From: Phallusia mammillata
Taxonomy: Eukaryota > Chordata > Ascidiacea > Phlebobranchia > Ascidiidae
Assembly: GCA_003260075.1 (NCBI GenBank)
Contig: QLIY01000525.1
Coordinates: 4,844-68,843 of the forward strand
DNA: 64,000 nucleotides
Direction: 5' to 3'
Below the pieces are notes generated by a model, which saw nothing but the letters and a program-made list of their open reading frames with translations, was not told where the DNA came from and did no database searches. Below are positions 38,301 to 51,800 of this stretch, in pieces. The first letter of the stretch is position 1. Every line of letters begins with the position of its first letter. A program made the position numbers and the translations under genes.

Positions 38301-41300
38301 TTATCTTGCGTAAAAGCCATGTTTTACGTTCAAGTTATCTGTATGTTTCAATTTAAATACTGTCATTAATTATCTCTCCATTATCTGCTTTGTTAATTTG
38401 GTTTAAAACGCATGTTTTGGATCAAAACTTGAATGGATCAAATGGTCGAACAATGATTTACAACCTACATTCAAAGCGCTTAATTGTATGTATCTGTAAA
38501 TCCAATGTAATAAATAAACATACTCTCGCAGGTGTCAACTTGGTTCGCAAACGCCCGACGCCGCCTCAAAAAAGAAAACCGAATGACGTGGTCACCACGT
38601 AACAGGTGCGGCGACGAAAGAAACAGCGACGATGACGAAATAGATCAAGAAAAAGAACCTGGTAAATTTATTCTTAAATGCAAATAAACAAATACGATTA
38701 TCAAAGACAAGAAAGTGAATCAAATTCGTACTTCTTGTCTGCCGCGTGATAGGACATTAGTTTTTGAATGACAACATCAATTACAGCAGCATCATTAAAG
38801 CGTTTGGCATCGCACACTTTTTTAAACGCGTCAGCCCAACAAGAAGAGATATTTTCGGCTCGACCTAAACATTGCGTGACAGAAGTTGGAGTGAGTGTAT
38901 ACTGCGGGCATTGGGCCAGTGCGCTTTCGTGTCAAGGGCTTGTACACCAGTCTGCGAACCCGATGTAATAACAATATCCACGGGAAGGCATTGGAAAGGC
39001 GAATGCGTCATAGTTTTGTCGATTATATCGGCATCGATCAGTGCGAACAGCCCTCAATCGACAAATATAGGCAATTGATGAATTTGCTCGCGTTGACTGC
39101 CAACGCACAATTGTAGCAGTTTGTGTGCGACTGTTCGTAACAAAATTACACACTTTCGCTAGAAGTCGCTGAACGAGACTTAATCCCACAAAGTTTTTGT
39201 CTTAGTCCCTGATACGATCATTGTAGGTTATACATTTTACGTGTACCTATACATACAAATGTTTGTTTAATCAAATCCTGGTGAGAAATAAGCAAAAAGA
39301 AACTTGGCTAAAGGGAACAACTATAGAAAAACATAAATTGCTGTCAACACGATTGAAGGTAAAATTAAACATTTGCAAACGCGCACTATTTAATACACAA
39401 TTAATTGGTCTACAGTACACAGAACCTCAGTTCCCACGATCGTCAGATTTTGTCCACTCATTGACAGGGAATTGGACTCCTGCATCCTTTTGCCATAAAC
39501 CAAGGGTTACGCGATACCCTCCACCACTAAAACAGTTTCTAGTTTGCGGTGTTGGTTGCTGTTACGACTAACTGGGCTGTATACACAGAGTTTGTTGGTG
39601 CATTACAAGACGTGGTTTATAACATTTCCTTTCCCATGATTCTAATCCCGACGCTTAATTCCCAAGCACATGTGCAGAAAATTTGAAACTCACCTCGGGT
39701 GGTAAGGTTAAATGCACGTAGAAAAATGTCAATGTGTCCTTGAAGGACGTGATTTGCCTAACCTATTGTATTAATGTAAAACGGGCCTCAAGAGTTGCTT
39801 ACAATAAACAGGCTTACTATTATGCGCCTTGCATAAATTATACTTGGCTAAACGCAATTAATCTAAAAGCTAAATGCTGTTTATGAATAAGTTAATAATA
39901 CAAGCCAAATAAACAATTGGCGGTTGGTTTGCACCTACTTTGCCTAACTAAATTAGGTTTGTTGACACTTGAATTAAATTAGCAAGCTGGGAATGCATCA
40001 AAATTCAAAAAGTATATTTTAATTTCTATCAATACGTTGCAATATGTTTTTATTTACATTTTATTGTGCATGTAGTTGTTATTTGTTTACTGGTTTCACG
40101 TTTAGTATATTTTGCAGTGGGTTGGTTTAATCCATAAATAGGAATTGGCGTATAGGTGTCAGATTACTTCTTCTATACGCCTACTTCCTGTCTACACTAA
40201 AAACTGGGCAAAATCTTGAAACACCACAATGTTTATTGTTGCCTTATATCGATCGCGCTTTCCTCAGTTAAATTGGCTATCGAATTTCCTTATTTTTTTC
40301 ATCACAATTTATCTATTTTGAACGTGGGAAGACCCTTGGATTAGGGGTCTTCAGAGATTTGAATAGTGTAATTAGATAGTTTCTGATACGATGGTTTCAC
40401 TCTGTGATGTTTTTTCGCAGCCAAACCGAACAGCAATATTTGCGAAACGGAAGAGGAGCTGGTGCGCGAAAAACAGTCACCAGAAGGTGAACATGGTCAC
40501 GTGACAGCTTTTCGCAGCAGTAGTGGTGATACATCTGAGGAGGAATGTAACAGCTCACAACAGATGCCATTTCCCGGTAGTCTTTCATACAGCCACATCC
40601 ACACCCAATTATTTCTTCGTCACCTTGCTTCTTTGCCACCCCATTTGCGACCAAGCGATCCCATTAAACATTTCCAACAGCAAATTCAACAACATATCAC
40701 CTCTTTTCAGTCTGATGCAAATCCTTCTAAATGCCAAGTTTATGAAAGTGAAGGCGAGAATTCTAAAAGCGAAGCAAGGCAAAACCCTTTGGATGGAAAA
40801 GCTGTATTTAGACTTTCCAAAACACAGCCAGCCAGACGCAATAGCATCAGTTCTCCTTCAGCGTCGGCTTCTTCTTTTGATCGATCACCTTCACCGTCTT
40901 CAAGTAGGTTTAAATTCATAGATCCACCTATTTTGGAGCGCGGAACTCCATACCTACAACCGCCACAATTCCGACGTCCCACCACGGAATCTTCACCCAC
41001 CAACACTCTGCAATCCGATAAAAACTCCACGCCATGCTCAAGTGACGCGAGCGAGACACTTCGTATAAGCGCAACAGAGAAGAAAAAATTTAAAATCTGG
41101 TCGCCAGTTGCTGAGCTTCAGCAAAGTTCATCAGCTAATTCCAACATCATGTCTGATTCGGAAACAAGTAACCAAAACTCTTCCACAGAAGAAAGTTTCA
41201 GCCGAAGTTCAAACCTTTTCAATCACGGCGACAGTTTATCCCGAAAAATGAGTTTTTCTCCACAGCCAAGCAGCCATTTAATGCCGTTTGGGTTACAACG

Positions 41301-42530
41301 TGAGTCGTCGTCTCCCAATTCAAATAACGCAGGCACAAACAGTACGCCAACTTCAGAAAAACTTGGCAGCGCATGGTTGGAAGAATATCATCGTCAACTG
41401 GCTTACAGAAATCTTACAGCCAAGACACAACACACTCTTGCGGCCACCCTTGCCACTCTGGCAGCAAACAGACGAAACAGCATGCAGAACAACAAACTTG
41501 GATCACCAGAAGTTCTTTCCATGATGCAACATCAACGCACGCAAAGTCTGAACTTTGGGATGCCAGATATATTTCGATCATCAACACAAACATCTGATGA
41601 GGAGAGACGCTTGGACACAAATGATGATGACGATGAAGTATTTTCCGATGTGGGATCTAACACACGTAAGTTTTATCAATTTTTGTCTCGACTTTTTGGC
41701 TTTAGGTTTAAGATTTCAAAAAATTTAAAAAAAATGGCCACCAAGCATTGTGCCAAGAAACTAACACTGAAAATGCAACTTACACGTCAGGTGAAAGTTT
41801 GGAGGAAATGTAATATTAACAAACCATGATATTTTGTGATTCCCACCGCCCATAAACTGGATGCCTCAATATTAATCACGTTTAGTAATTAGTCATGTTA
41901 CCTTACGTTGTCTGACAACCCAATGCCTGCATGATTGGTGTTGGGAATTTGCGCTCATCAATGATCGAGAGCTTTGTCGCAAAAACTTTACCCCTCATAA
42001 ACGACGGCGTCGCGTCTTCAGTCTAATTTCTTTTATCGTGGGACAATCGACCGGATGCCTGCGGGATTTCCATCCTCTGCATCGCTGTGCGTGGTTGTGT
42101 CGCACCAAACCAGCTTGCATAAACGTCAGGAAAGCGTGTCCCTTCAAAAGGAAATGGGATTGTCGTAACCGCGTTTTGCACTAAAATCCTAACTATTTTT
42201 GTTTCAAAAAAATTTAGAGTTCCTATCAATTAATTTAACAAAAGACACAATAACGAATGCATGCATTGGGTGTAAGTCGTGTTAATTAGGCGTTAAATTG
42301 ACGTTCTGTCACTTGGTAAAAAAAGTATTATTGTTTCACTAAAAGACTGGGACGATATTTTTGTTCCAAAGCATCTAAATTATAGCAGCAAACAAACTAC
42401 GAGCTATTTTTTCGCAGCAATGAACCTGTCCAAGACCAACAAAGTAGGCACTCAACAAAACGAGGAGCGACCCTATAAGCTAGATGAAGAGGATCGAAAA
42501 CGTATTATTCCATCCATTGTTGCAAATTAA
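35334..42530 (+). CDS. Irx: Iroquois-class TALE homeodomain transcription factor, gene 2 (7 coding exons)
   Basis: Exons read as 35334-35414, 35589-35744, 36763-36872, 38061-38223, 38532-38661, 40421-41665 and 42418-42530. They join in frame (phases 0,0,2,0,1,1) to about 665 residues. Exon 1 begins MSFLPHPP. Exon 2 has [16 protein letters not shown], matching [13 protein letters not shown] of gene 1. Exon 3 has HHYDPSIA, matching YYDPAVA. The homeodomain (about 126-190) is split at TLTQ/VSTWF exactly as in gene 1, and its exon is 163 nt in both genes. An acidic segment and a long Ser-rich region follow. The IRO motif is reduced to [11 protein letters not shown] near 436. The last exon is uncertain: 42418-42530 is open and phase-compatible, but a segment ending near 41790 or 41813 could be used instead. 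Exons 2 to 6 are firm; exon 1 is likely. Confidence 0.9.
40147..40181. repeat. Inverted repeat (hairpin) in intron 5 of Iroquois gene 2
   Basis: GGCGTATAG (40147-40155) and CTATACGCC (40173-40181) are perfect reverse complements with a 17-base spacer. Pairing can extend outward with mismatches. Confidence 0.7.
40328..40352. repeat. Inverted repeat (hairpin) near the 3' end of intron 5 of Iroquois gene 2
   Basis: GAAGACCC (40328-40335) and GGGTCTTC (40345-40352) form a perfect 8-bp stem with a 9-base loop, about 70 bases upstream of exon 6. Confidence 0.75.
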
Positions 42531-42795
42531 GGTGAATTCTTTCTGCACCAAACAATTAGAAATTAAATTTGTCAATCATCCTGCAGTGCTTCGCAATGTA
42601 ATTTATTTAACGAAGTTAACAAATTAAACGCACGATTAGTTTTGTAATAAGCTGGTGTTGTTGTCGGTCAATACGCGCAGGTTATAATTAATAGTTTTTC
42701 AAAGATTTTGATCCAACTTTCATTTGGAGACCGTTGGCTTGGTGTGTGTTGATTAGGGTGTGCCACCCTCTATACAACCACGGCCGTATAAAGGC

Positions 42796-42801
42796 AATAA
42801 A
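42796..42801 (+). terminator. Candidate poly(A) signal of Iroquois gene 2
   Basis: AATAAA lies 266 bases after the predicted stop at 42530. It is used here only as a plausible end of the transcript. Confidence 0.4.
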
Positions 42802-42809
42802 TCCAAATA

Positions 42810-45800
42810 TTTGTTACGTGCTGAAGGGGGTCACGCCAAATTCTCTTCCATGTAACTCGGAAGGCTCCCAATGAATGTTTTTTTCCCTCCATAACCGGTT
42901 GTGTAAATAAACTGTAGCCATGAGTCGCCAACGTTTTTGGCAGACATAATAGCCCGATCAGGTAACAAAAGGCTTTTAGTGAAAATTTTAAATCGTCACT
43001 TCATGTCATGTATTGGAAGTCACCTATTTTAGTACAAAACTTATTTTTGAACGACAATATTTATTTTAATCAACAGGGCAGTGGAATGGAGTATGTCGAA
43101 TTTCTTCACACCGTACTGTCCGCTGATAATACTAACATGGTGACGTGCTATGAAGAACCAATATCACGTTTGGTCGTTATTGTATGTTGGGGCATGAACT
43201 TGTGGAAAATTGGAGCTCCCCTCGCGATAATAACATCATCACGGTCGGTAACAAATGAAAACATACGGGTGGTCTGTGGTCATTCCCCGTACCAGCTCAT
43301 GCTCAGCGATTCACCCTGTTCAGCACACACGGCAACTGTACTGCTTGTTTTTTTACTTCCGTGGGTTGCGGAACGTTGCAAATCAGACACCTTGTCTCGG
43401 CAAAGCGGAAGCAGACCTTCATGAGATTCCGAACTTATTAAGTCCAGCCAAGACTCGTGCCCCCGATAAGTTGTTCCGCTCTCGCACGTCTAAACCCGGT
43501 CCGCTGCAAGTTTAATTAAATGTAAGCACGATCTCTTGCTTATGAATTATGCCGCTACCTTCCATGTTTTTGGTAGTGGGCGTAACAATGTTTGTGTTTG
43601 TACCGCCATCACAGCCGTGTTACGCGCTGACAAAGTTCATGCCGACCACCATCTTCCACGCAAATCCTAATATCCGCTTCCGAAGTTATATTACACTCGG
43701 TTTATTGCTTTTTTACCCAAAACCGTGATAAAGTCTGTAGGGCCTAAACAAAGTGTTAAGACCAAGATAAAAATTTGCGTTTGTTTTGTTACTTTAATTA
43801 TTCCCACTGTCGCAATCGACCTACAAGGTTTAAAGCCCAGCCGTTGTTTTTCTGGAACTTTCTTGTGTGTCTTGTGTGCTGTGATCGGAACGTAACGCTT
43901 TACGTGCAACAGATTTCGATGATTTGAACATTATGTGCTTTATATATACTCGTACTTTTGACGCTGCTTTGTTAGTTCCATGCCCATATCAGATGCAGAA
44001 ACAAATAAAACATGAATCTTAAAAAATTGACTCTTTCTTCTAAAAATTCTTCAAGATTTTTGGTCATTACATTCTTCTCATTAAAATAAGACATCACTAA
44101 AAAGAATATATTGTTCAGTGACATGTATTTTATAGTTTTAATTTTTTTCCTTTGAAAACCGCCGAAATCGGCAACATATTTCTGTAACAGTTGAATTAAA
44201 GTATAACCTCATTGCAAAGACCTTAATTGAAATCCAAATGTAATTATACTCACAAAGATATTTTTACCAACGAAACTAAAATCCTTTGTTGCACGAAATA
44301 TACTGGAACCGGTGTATCTAGAAGTTTTGCCCGGACAATGTGGTTAAGAACAAAAACACCCAAGCTTCTAAACATTGCTCATAGCACCAAGGAAATTCGT
44401 TACGCGTACAATGACATGAAAATAAAACTGGTAATCATATCACACCACGTTTGGGCCATTCACAATCAATCGGTCAGCTCGTGACAGAACAAAATGTCCG
44501 GTGTAGGCATTTTCTGTCGGTGTAACAGTACCATTGGACTCTGAAACGATGAGCAAAGACGGAAGTATGTCGCATGACATCAACTAACAGCTTTTTACGC
44601 AGGATCATCTGCCGTTCAACAAGCTGCTTTGAATAGATAGGCATGGAGGAAACTGACAATGATTGAAATACAACGCGTGCACTGTTCATTAAAAGACCCG
44701 TTAAGATAGTATGGAGGACCGCGCATTGTTAACTCACAACATAAGCTGTTCTCAATACTTCTTGTGATTTACAATGACAGGCCTAATAACAGCTGCCCAC
44801 AAGTGTTTTGTACAGATATTATTTTGCCAAACCTTCGTATTTGTATCACTGTATTGATCAAACAAAGTTTACTTTCGTTGATTTAAACTTTTGATTAGAT
44901 TTTGTTCGCCAAACGAAGTGTCAAGAACAAATTAAAATTATTGCCACTTTACCAGTTTAATCCGAAACGAACAACAATAACGATTTGAAAGGAAATATCT
45001 TGTGAAACAAACCTGTCAAGCAAACGCTGTCACAATTTTCCCACGACATTTGACATAGTACGATTCCAGTTGGAACATTTGTTTTGTGATAAAACAAGAT
45101 CGCTGCCATGTTTGTTCGTCTGCAAACGTTGCTCGGTTGTACATATGTCAGTGCTTCTGCTACAAGACATAGCACTTTTAATCATCCCAGTTACGTACCA
45201 CTAAAATCAATATTTCGTTGTTCAAAAGTTTTTAATTTTTAAAGCTTAAAGAATGATAAACTTTCGTAATATGAATAGTCTTGTAAAAATGATCTATTTA
45301 GGGCGTTCAACATACGTTAGGAATAGCATTTTCATTACGTCGCAACCACAAACATGTTTAAGCAGTTGCTACTTAATATGTTGAAGGAAATTACATGAGT
45401 TTCCTGTTTGTTTTTAATTCCATGCAGATTTTTCGCTGAACCTCTTGTCTGATTGTTAGCTTCGCGCCGAAATGCAATTCTAGATTTCTTGAAAAGCAGC
45501 CGTGGGCTGTGCAATCAAGGAAATTACCCCGGGACGGGGGGAGCAGAAATGTCAACCTGTCAACGACAGTCTGCAAGATTGCTACCGCTTTGGTTTCTTG
45601 CCTTACCAGTACCTTCAATAAGCCAAATAATTGAATGAAAGCTGAATGCATCGTCTGGCCAGACTGCTCAATCGATTGTTTGTCGCCTTTGTTAGTTTGT
45701 TGGTTACAATGATGCGAATTTGACTGCAACACAATTAAGCCAGTCCGGGGCAGACGGTATCAAGTTTTACTCTAAAACAGCAATTACCATTGGAGATCAG

Positions 45801-48800
45801 ACAGGTCTAAAGCAACAACAAACAAAATTGCGCCAGAAGTACTTGTAACAAGGCGATTTTCGCCATGATCTCACCAGTCGACGACGCCCTATTAGATTTC
45901 ACTCAAGTGTTCGTTTCCCCCTACCCAAACCTCATGTCAGACAAGTGTTGCGATTGTTGTTTAGTTGCGAAACGAACTCGGCCAAGCCACAGACCCTAAA
46001 CACTCGTTTTGGGGCGAACGGGATATCGGGCGGCAAACTAGTTGTTTTGATGGGGTCAAAAAGTCCTTACCGTACTACACGAGGCCTTGCCCTATGTTTA
46101 GGTGCATCCAGCATAGCATAACCTGTGTTGTCGCGTGTCAAACGCTACAATAGAATGCGGGTAAGCACTTGCAGGTCAAGTAAAAACTCCACTTTGCGGT
46201 TTGCAACAGAGGATTGCAAATCAATAGCTTATAACTTAGGTGTTGGTATTTTTCACTAATTAACATGGTAAAATATTTGCGCAATCATGTACTTTACTCA
46301 AGGTGTTTTCGCTTTGAGTATATTTTCCCACATAAACAATTTTAAAATGAAACTGGAAATGTGACTTCCTTCAGTGTTGGTATTTTTTTTCTATTTTGTC
46401 CCCTTTTCTATTTATTAATTATTGCATGTATGTACTATTGTATATCATAAGCTAAAATTGCATCAGAAATGCATTTGTCACCTAATTTCAGATGGGCCCC
46501 AATCTTTACCTGCATTGATAAGTCGGCAATGGTATAAATACAACATTATTTTAAATGGATTGTTGTTTCCAAAAGAACGTTTCCCGGTTGCACGCGGGTT
46601 CATGCGTAAAGCGGGAATCTTTCTTCGACTGTGTCGGTCCAAAACCTGTCGATTACAGGAATTTCCGAGTCGTGTACTTTCGAAAGTGCAGTGGTTACTA
46701 ATTTTTACATTTTTGAAGCCTGTAGGAGTGTAGGTGAACCATTGGGTCAAACGGCGTTAAAATTTATAATACACAACTTTAGATACTTGTTTATAATGCG
46801 TATCTTCGATAAGTTTCAACTAAACATGGCGTTGGTAAAAAAAACAAGCAATATGTGCACCTACCCTTCGGGCAATTGCAAAATTCGTAAATTTAAATTG
46901 TGTTCAAATGACTGTAAAAAAGCCTGATAAATCCATGTAACAACTGGCCATAAATCTGAGGGTGAAAAAACGGCAATCTATTGTTTTCAATTTGGACTCG
47001 AATATTTATGTCTCAAAACTCGATCCTCGTGCCAGACCTTTTCAGACTAACAGTGGAAATGAAAATGACATTCTAAGCGCCCCAATTGTCCTACTGCATG
47101 TCTGGAATAGATAGCAAGTAGATTCACATGGAACATGACCGACTGGGACAATCCTAAGGTTACGGGTCACGCTTTTACTGAGCATTTTCTGTGGTATCAG
47201 GGAACGGTGCGGGGTGATTTGATAAGAAACACGACTTGATCAGCAGTCGACATGTCTCAGCCACCGTGGGAAGAATGACACAATACAAATATTCGTTTTT
47301 CACGGGACAACTGGTGGATCACTTAACTGTTGTGTAAGTAAACAGCAACAAACACTTTATTGTGGGAATGCTGTTGTTGTTATGGATATAAATAACAGAA
47401 AATATCAGTTCATTTGTATCACGTTAAATCGATAATATTTACATAATTTGAATATAAAAAGCAAAAAATTACCCAGATCTAATAATTTGTCTACTGCATC
47501 CATAGAAAAATTGACAAATATCGGAAATAAAATCTTGTTGACATTCAACTTTGAACACTAAAACTTAGATTCTAGCTTTACGTTAGTCATAAGCATTAGT
47601 CATTTCGGCTTCTGTCTTATGCAAATATGCGTAAAGCCGTTTCAGGTGAGAAAACGCTTAAGGCAGGCGATAATTCCTCACGACACGCATGAGTGATCGA
47701 TGGTCGGATCGCAAACACAGACTGTCCCTGCCTCTCCTGCACTATATTGTTGTGTGGACAGGGTACACCTCATGACAGCCGCGAGTGAAAAGGCCCTGTT
47801 GGTTTGGCCCCATGCAGTGAATATTCCCACATTGTACAACAAGTTGTACCAATATAGCAGGCACGGCTGGCGGTCATTTTTAATTTTCCGCAACAAGCTT
47901 TTGTATCGGTGTGCAAACACGAAAATGTTCGAGGTAGGCCACCTCGTAAAACACGGCTTTGAAGAGAAATGTGCGTATTACTTGCTTTTCACGCCCTGCC
48001 TATTGTCGCGATGTTTGCACAAAATTTGATAGATCATAGACAGTTGTCGCACGGTAGGCGCTTATTGCAAAATCAAACATTTGTCCGTTGTAAAATATCA
48101 CAGTTAACAATGCTCTAACTGGGGGTAAAATAAATTCAGCTGTGCCTGGCCTATTGATTCAATCATCGCTGCTCCTTTGAAGATCATTACACGGCAAAAA
48201 CATTAAAATATACGGTAAGATAACAACCATAATGAATAAAAAGTGTTTGGGCAAATTGTCCTCATTTTGATGATTAAAACTGTGTTTTTGTATTTCATAT
48301 AAGTGCCATAGTAAAAAAATACAACATCAAGGAAGGTATCGCTTCACTGACGACTTGTGGGTCAATTACAAAACTTTTATCGTGGACCATCGTTAAAAAC
48401 ACGTTTTCCAGAGCTTGTCTGTCATGAAGAGATCTTTTATCAAGCATTCAAACACGTTCCGGGACGCATTTATGTGCCTAATGACCTTTAGGTAAAAACT
48501 TACAACAAAGGTTCAAACCTCGCAAACAGTTTATGTTTGCAATATTTTAAAAGCGTACAAGCCGTATGTCTAGCTATGTCACGCTTTTGCACCTTTCAGG
48601 TAAAACGTCGATCAGGCAGGCAAGAACACCTTTTGCTTGTTCGCGGGCGTCGGTAATGGTGCAGAACCAAATCAATCCACCACATTTATGTTGTTGTTTT
48701 GTTCCGCTGTTTCGTCTGGACTATAAGCACAAGGCAGCGGACAACCTTCCGCCAATTTTTCACTTTTCCCTCACTGATTTAGACTTGTTGTTGCATGCAA

Positions 48801-51800
48801 ACTAGCACAAACTAGCGGCTTCCCAGCGCGAAAAATAACAACAACGTTTTGATTCACCTGCGACATTTGCGACAAAGTGTTGAAAATGTTTGACCACCCT
48901 GAAGCAGTTTTCAACTCATGGAATGGTAATCCTCTGGGCCGGTAGCAGATTCAATGGATATGTAGTAACGTGCAACTTTTTGACTTAAAACAAATGTTTT
49001 GTCGAAGCGACGTGTTATAAATATTAAATTAAAAAAAAATTTAATAGTAAAAATTGAAATTGACAAATAACGGTCACAACATATTGCTGTTATGTACACA
49101 ATCTTGTGAAACGTAGTTCCTGGAGTTTACAACAGTGTGGACAAGCAGATTTTGAAATACATATTTGTAATTTCGATCGAGGTTGAAACAGGGTTGACAA
49201 CGTCAATAGCGAGAGTTTGTTCTCCGAATCACATTTTCGGCGCAAACAAATACGTCGACTGTGTTTCATGCACACAAACTCGTATAGTAGCGGTCGCAAT
49301 TTGACATTTTAAATCCTAGTTCATCTCTTGTCGGAACAGCCAGTTAAACCTTCTGCCGTGCTTCGTGCAGGCTGTGTATTTTGACAACAATGAAGTTTAA
49401 TCCGGCTAGAAATCGCGTAATATCTGGTAATGCTGTCGAACAGGTGTCGGGCCGTGTCTTCCGAATTACCAAGAAGCGTTGTACCACGCAGTGTTTAGTA
49501 TAAGCTGTAGCTTATGTCGGATTAAGATTGCCAACACGTGTTCGCTTATGTTTACGCTCGGTATCAGGGTCAGCAAAGGGACAAGCAGATTAAGATGTTG
49601 TGCAACAAAGCAACGTCATACTTACGTCATAAAATAATCTGCCAGTCACAGTTAAATGTAGCACAATAATGTTGGTTTGGAAAGTATGTGCAAAATGCAC
49701 AAAAATTTTAACAGGAAACATATGTTTCCTACGAAGTTAACTTTATTGTGGTAAGTAATCATGATAAACCCAAGAACTTTGTTTGGAGTTAATTTAGTTA
49801 TCTGGTCATTTAAAAAAGTTATGCCGATGGCACTTTCCGATGATACTTGTCACCATCTTCGCGGGGACTTCAGTCATGGCGAAATAAAAGCATGATTGCA
49901 TATGTTGTTTTAAAATACCCCCCTGGCGAGAATAATAAAACCACTTGAACGATTTCAATCAACTGCAGGTTAAACAGAGAACCGACAAATTACAGCGAGA
50001 TGAAATAAGACGGCATTGGGGACGCGTCATTACATCGCATTTGTATTTTGTTCAAGTGTTCCAACCAGAGAATTCTTGGCATATTCTGTAGTAAGGGGCA
50101 AAGTTGTTGAGATTTGGGCAGAGAGCGGTAAAGCCGTTTGTCATTGCACGAAGTGTTTAGAACTGATTGATCTATCAACTGTTGCCGAAATAATATTTAG
50201 CCAAGCTTGTCGGTACTCAAATCCAAACGGCTCAAAATAAACAGGGTTGTTTTGACAACTATTCTGCTGCACGCCCAATGGCTGAAAATCCAAGAACGGT
50301 CAATATTTTTTTACAAATCGTAACTTGGCGATGCCATCCCCTTTGAGACAGCTTAACAATACCAGTTGAGATTTTAACGGCCTTTGTTTAGTGCAAAGGC
50401 GCCACAAAACGAAGACAATGGCATTGAGGTTCGTTATTCGATGGTTGCCACGCGCTTGTTGAACGCGGTAAGCACCTGACATTGGCTGTTGTTAGCGGCA
50501 GTGACAACAGAAGCGACAGGTTGTTTAATCGGTTAGGGGTAATAAAGCGTTTTAGGGTAACACAAACGCGTACTTTTAACCACAATGTTGGTTGTTTCGT
50601 TGGCAAATATTGACGTTCGTACGAAAAAAACAAACTCCCTCGTGTTAACAATGGCTAGTGTTGATACGAATGAGATTATAGGTGCTTTGTCCATCGTTGC
50701 CTCGTTGTGATTGAGAGTATTTACTCGAGTGATCGCGCCGGGTACATCGTTGTTGCTTCTTGACAACAAATACCTACCAGCATAAGTGACAGGTCCATCT
50801 GCTCGCAGCTATAGTAGCCGACACACCAGAGCAACTGTGGTCACCCTTCGATGAAAACATTTGTCCCAGAAACTTGGTAAAGGCGACAAAATGTGTGTGC
50901 TTTGCCTGTAAAAAGGTCGCTTTGCCGCCCTTGCATTGTGTTATTTTGTCATGGTATGAGTTGTAAATAAGCTGTTTACAGACTAACGGCGTCAGGCCCC
51001 GAATCGGACACTTCCGCGCGTAGACGTATCAAGGTTATGTTGTGACTATGCACAAAATAACAGCAAGCAACCGCCGTATTAGTAATTGCAAGATAAACCC
51101 AACAAATCATGTCACTCTGACATGTTTTTCCACCGCTAACTTCGATCATTCACCTTCGTCTTCAAATCACCTTTTAGCGATGGATCACACGACTCTTTAC
51201 TGCCCACTGGTGTAAAAATGAAAATATTCAAGTTAAGGACACTTGATAATTAACCGCGTCATATTAATTTAATGTGTTGTGCTATATATGTAGGCTACAC
51301 AGTCTTGCATGTAGGTATGTTGTAATCGCTCATGTGTAGTCACTTTAATAATTAATATGCACTTACACGTGTACTTCGAGCAGCTATTTACATGTCGAAG
51401 ACCTGGCGCCAATAATGGTCCAACAAAGACCTAGTAATTTAAAATATGTAGCAATAATCGCACAACAAAAATCTAAATTCAAAAAAGAGTTTTTGATGGA
51501 TTTGAAGGTAGTTGTCCCCCGTCTGAACTCGCACAAGTGTCTTGAGTTACATGCGACACCTTACACGCAGTGTGTTGACCACTGACTTACAACATCAATA
51601 TTTTTTGCAGAGGTAAAATTATCGGTAATGTCATAACTCTCATATTGGTATAAATCCCAGGTGTCCATATTGAAAGAGACTTAACTTATCTCGGACACCT
51701 GTTATAACATTCAGCTAAACATCCATAAGCGCTACCATCGTTTTGTAATCATAAGCAAATAAAAGAAAACAATTAAAAAACACGAAAACGCAAGTGTAGC

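Noticed and set aside
43008-43424. 138-codon + strand open frame
   Set aside because: No recognisable domain, low-complexity hydrophobic composition, an overlapping competing frame, and no splice or promoter support.
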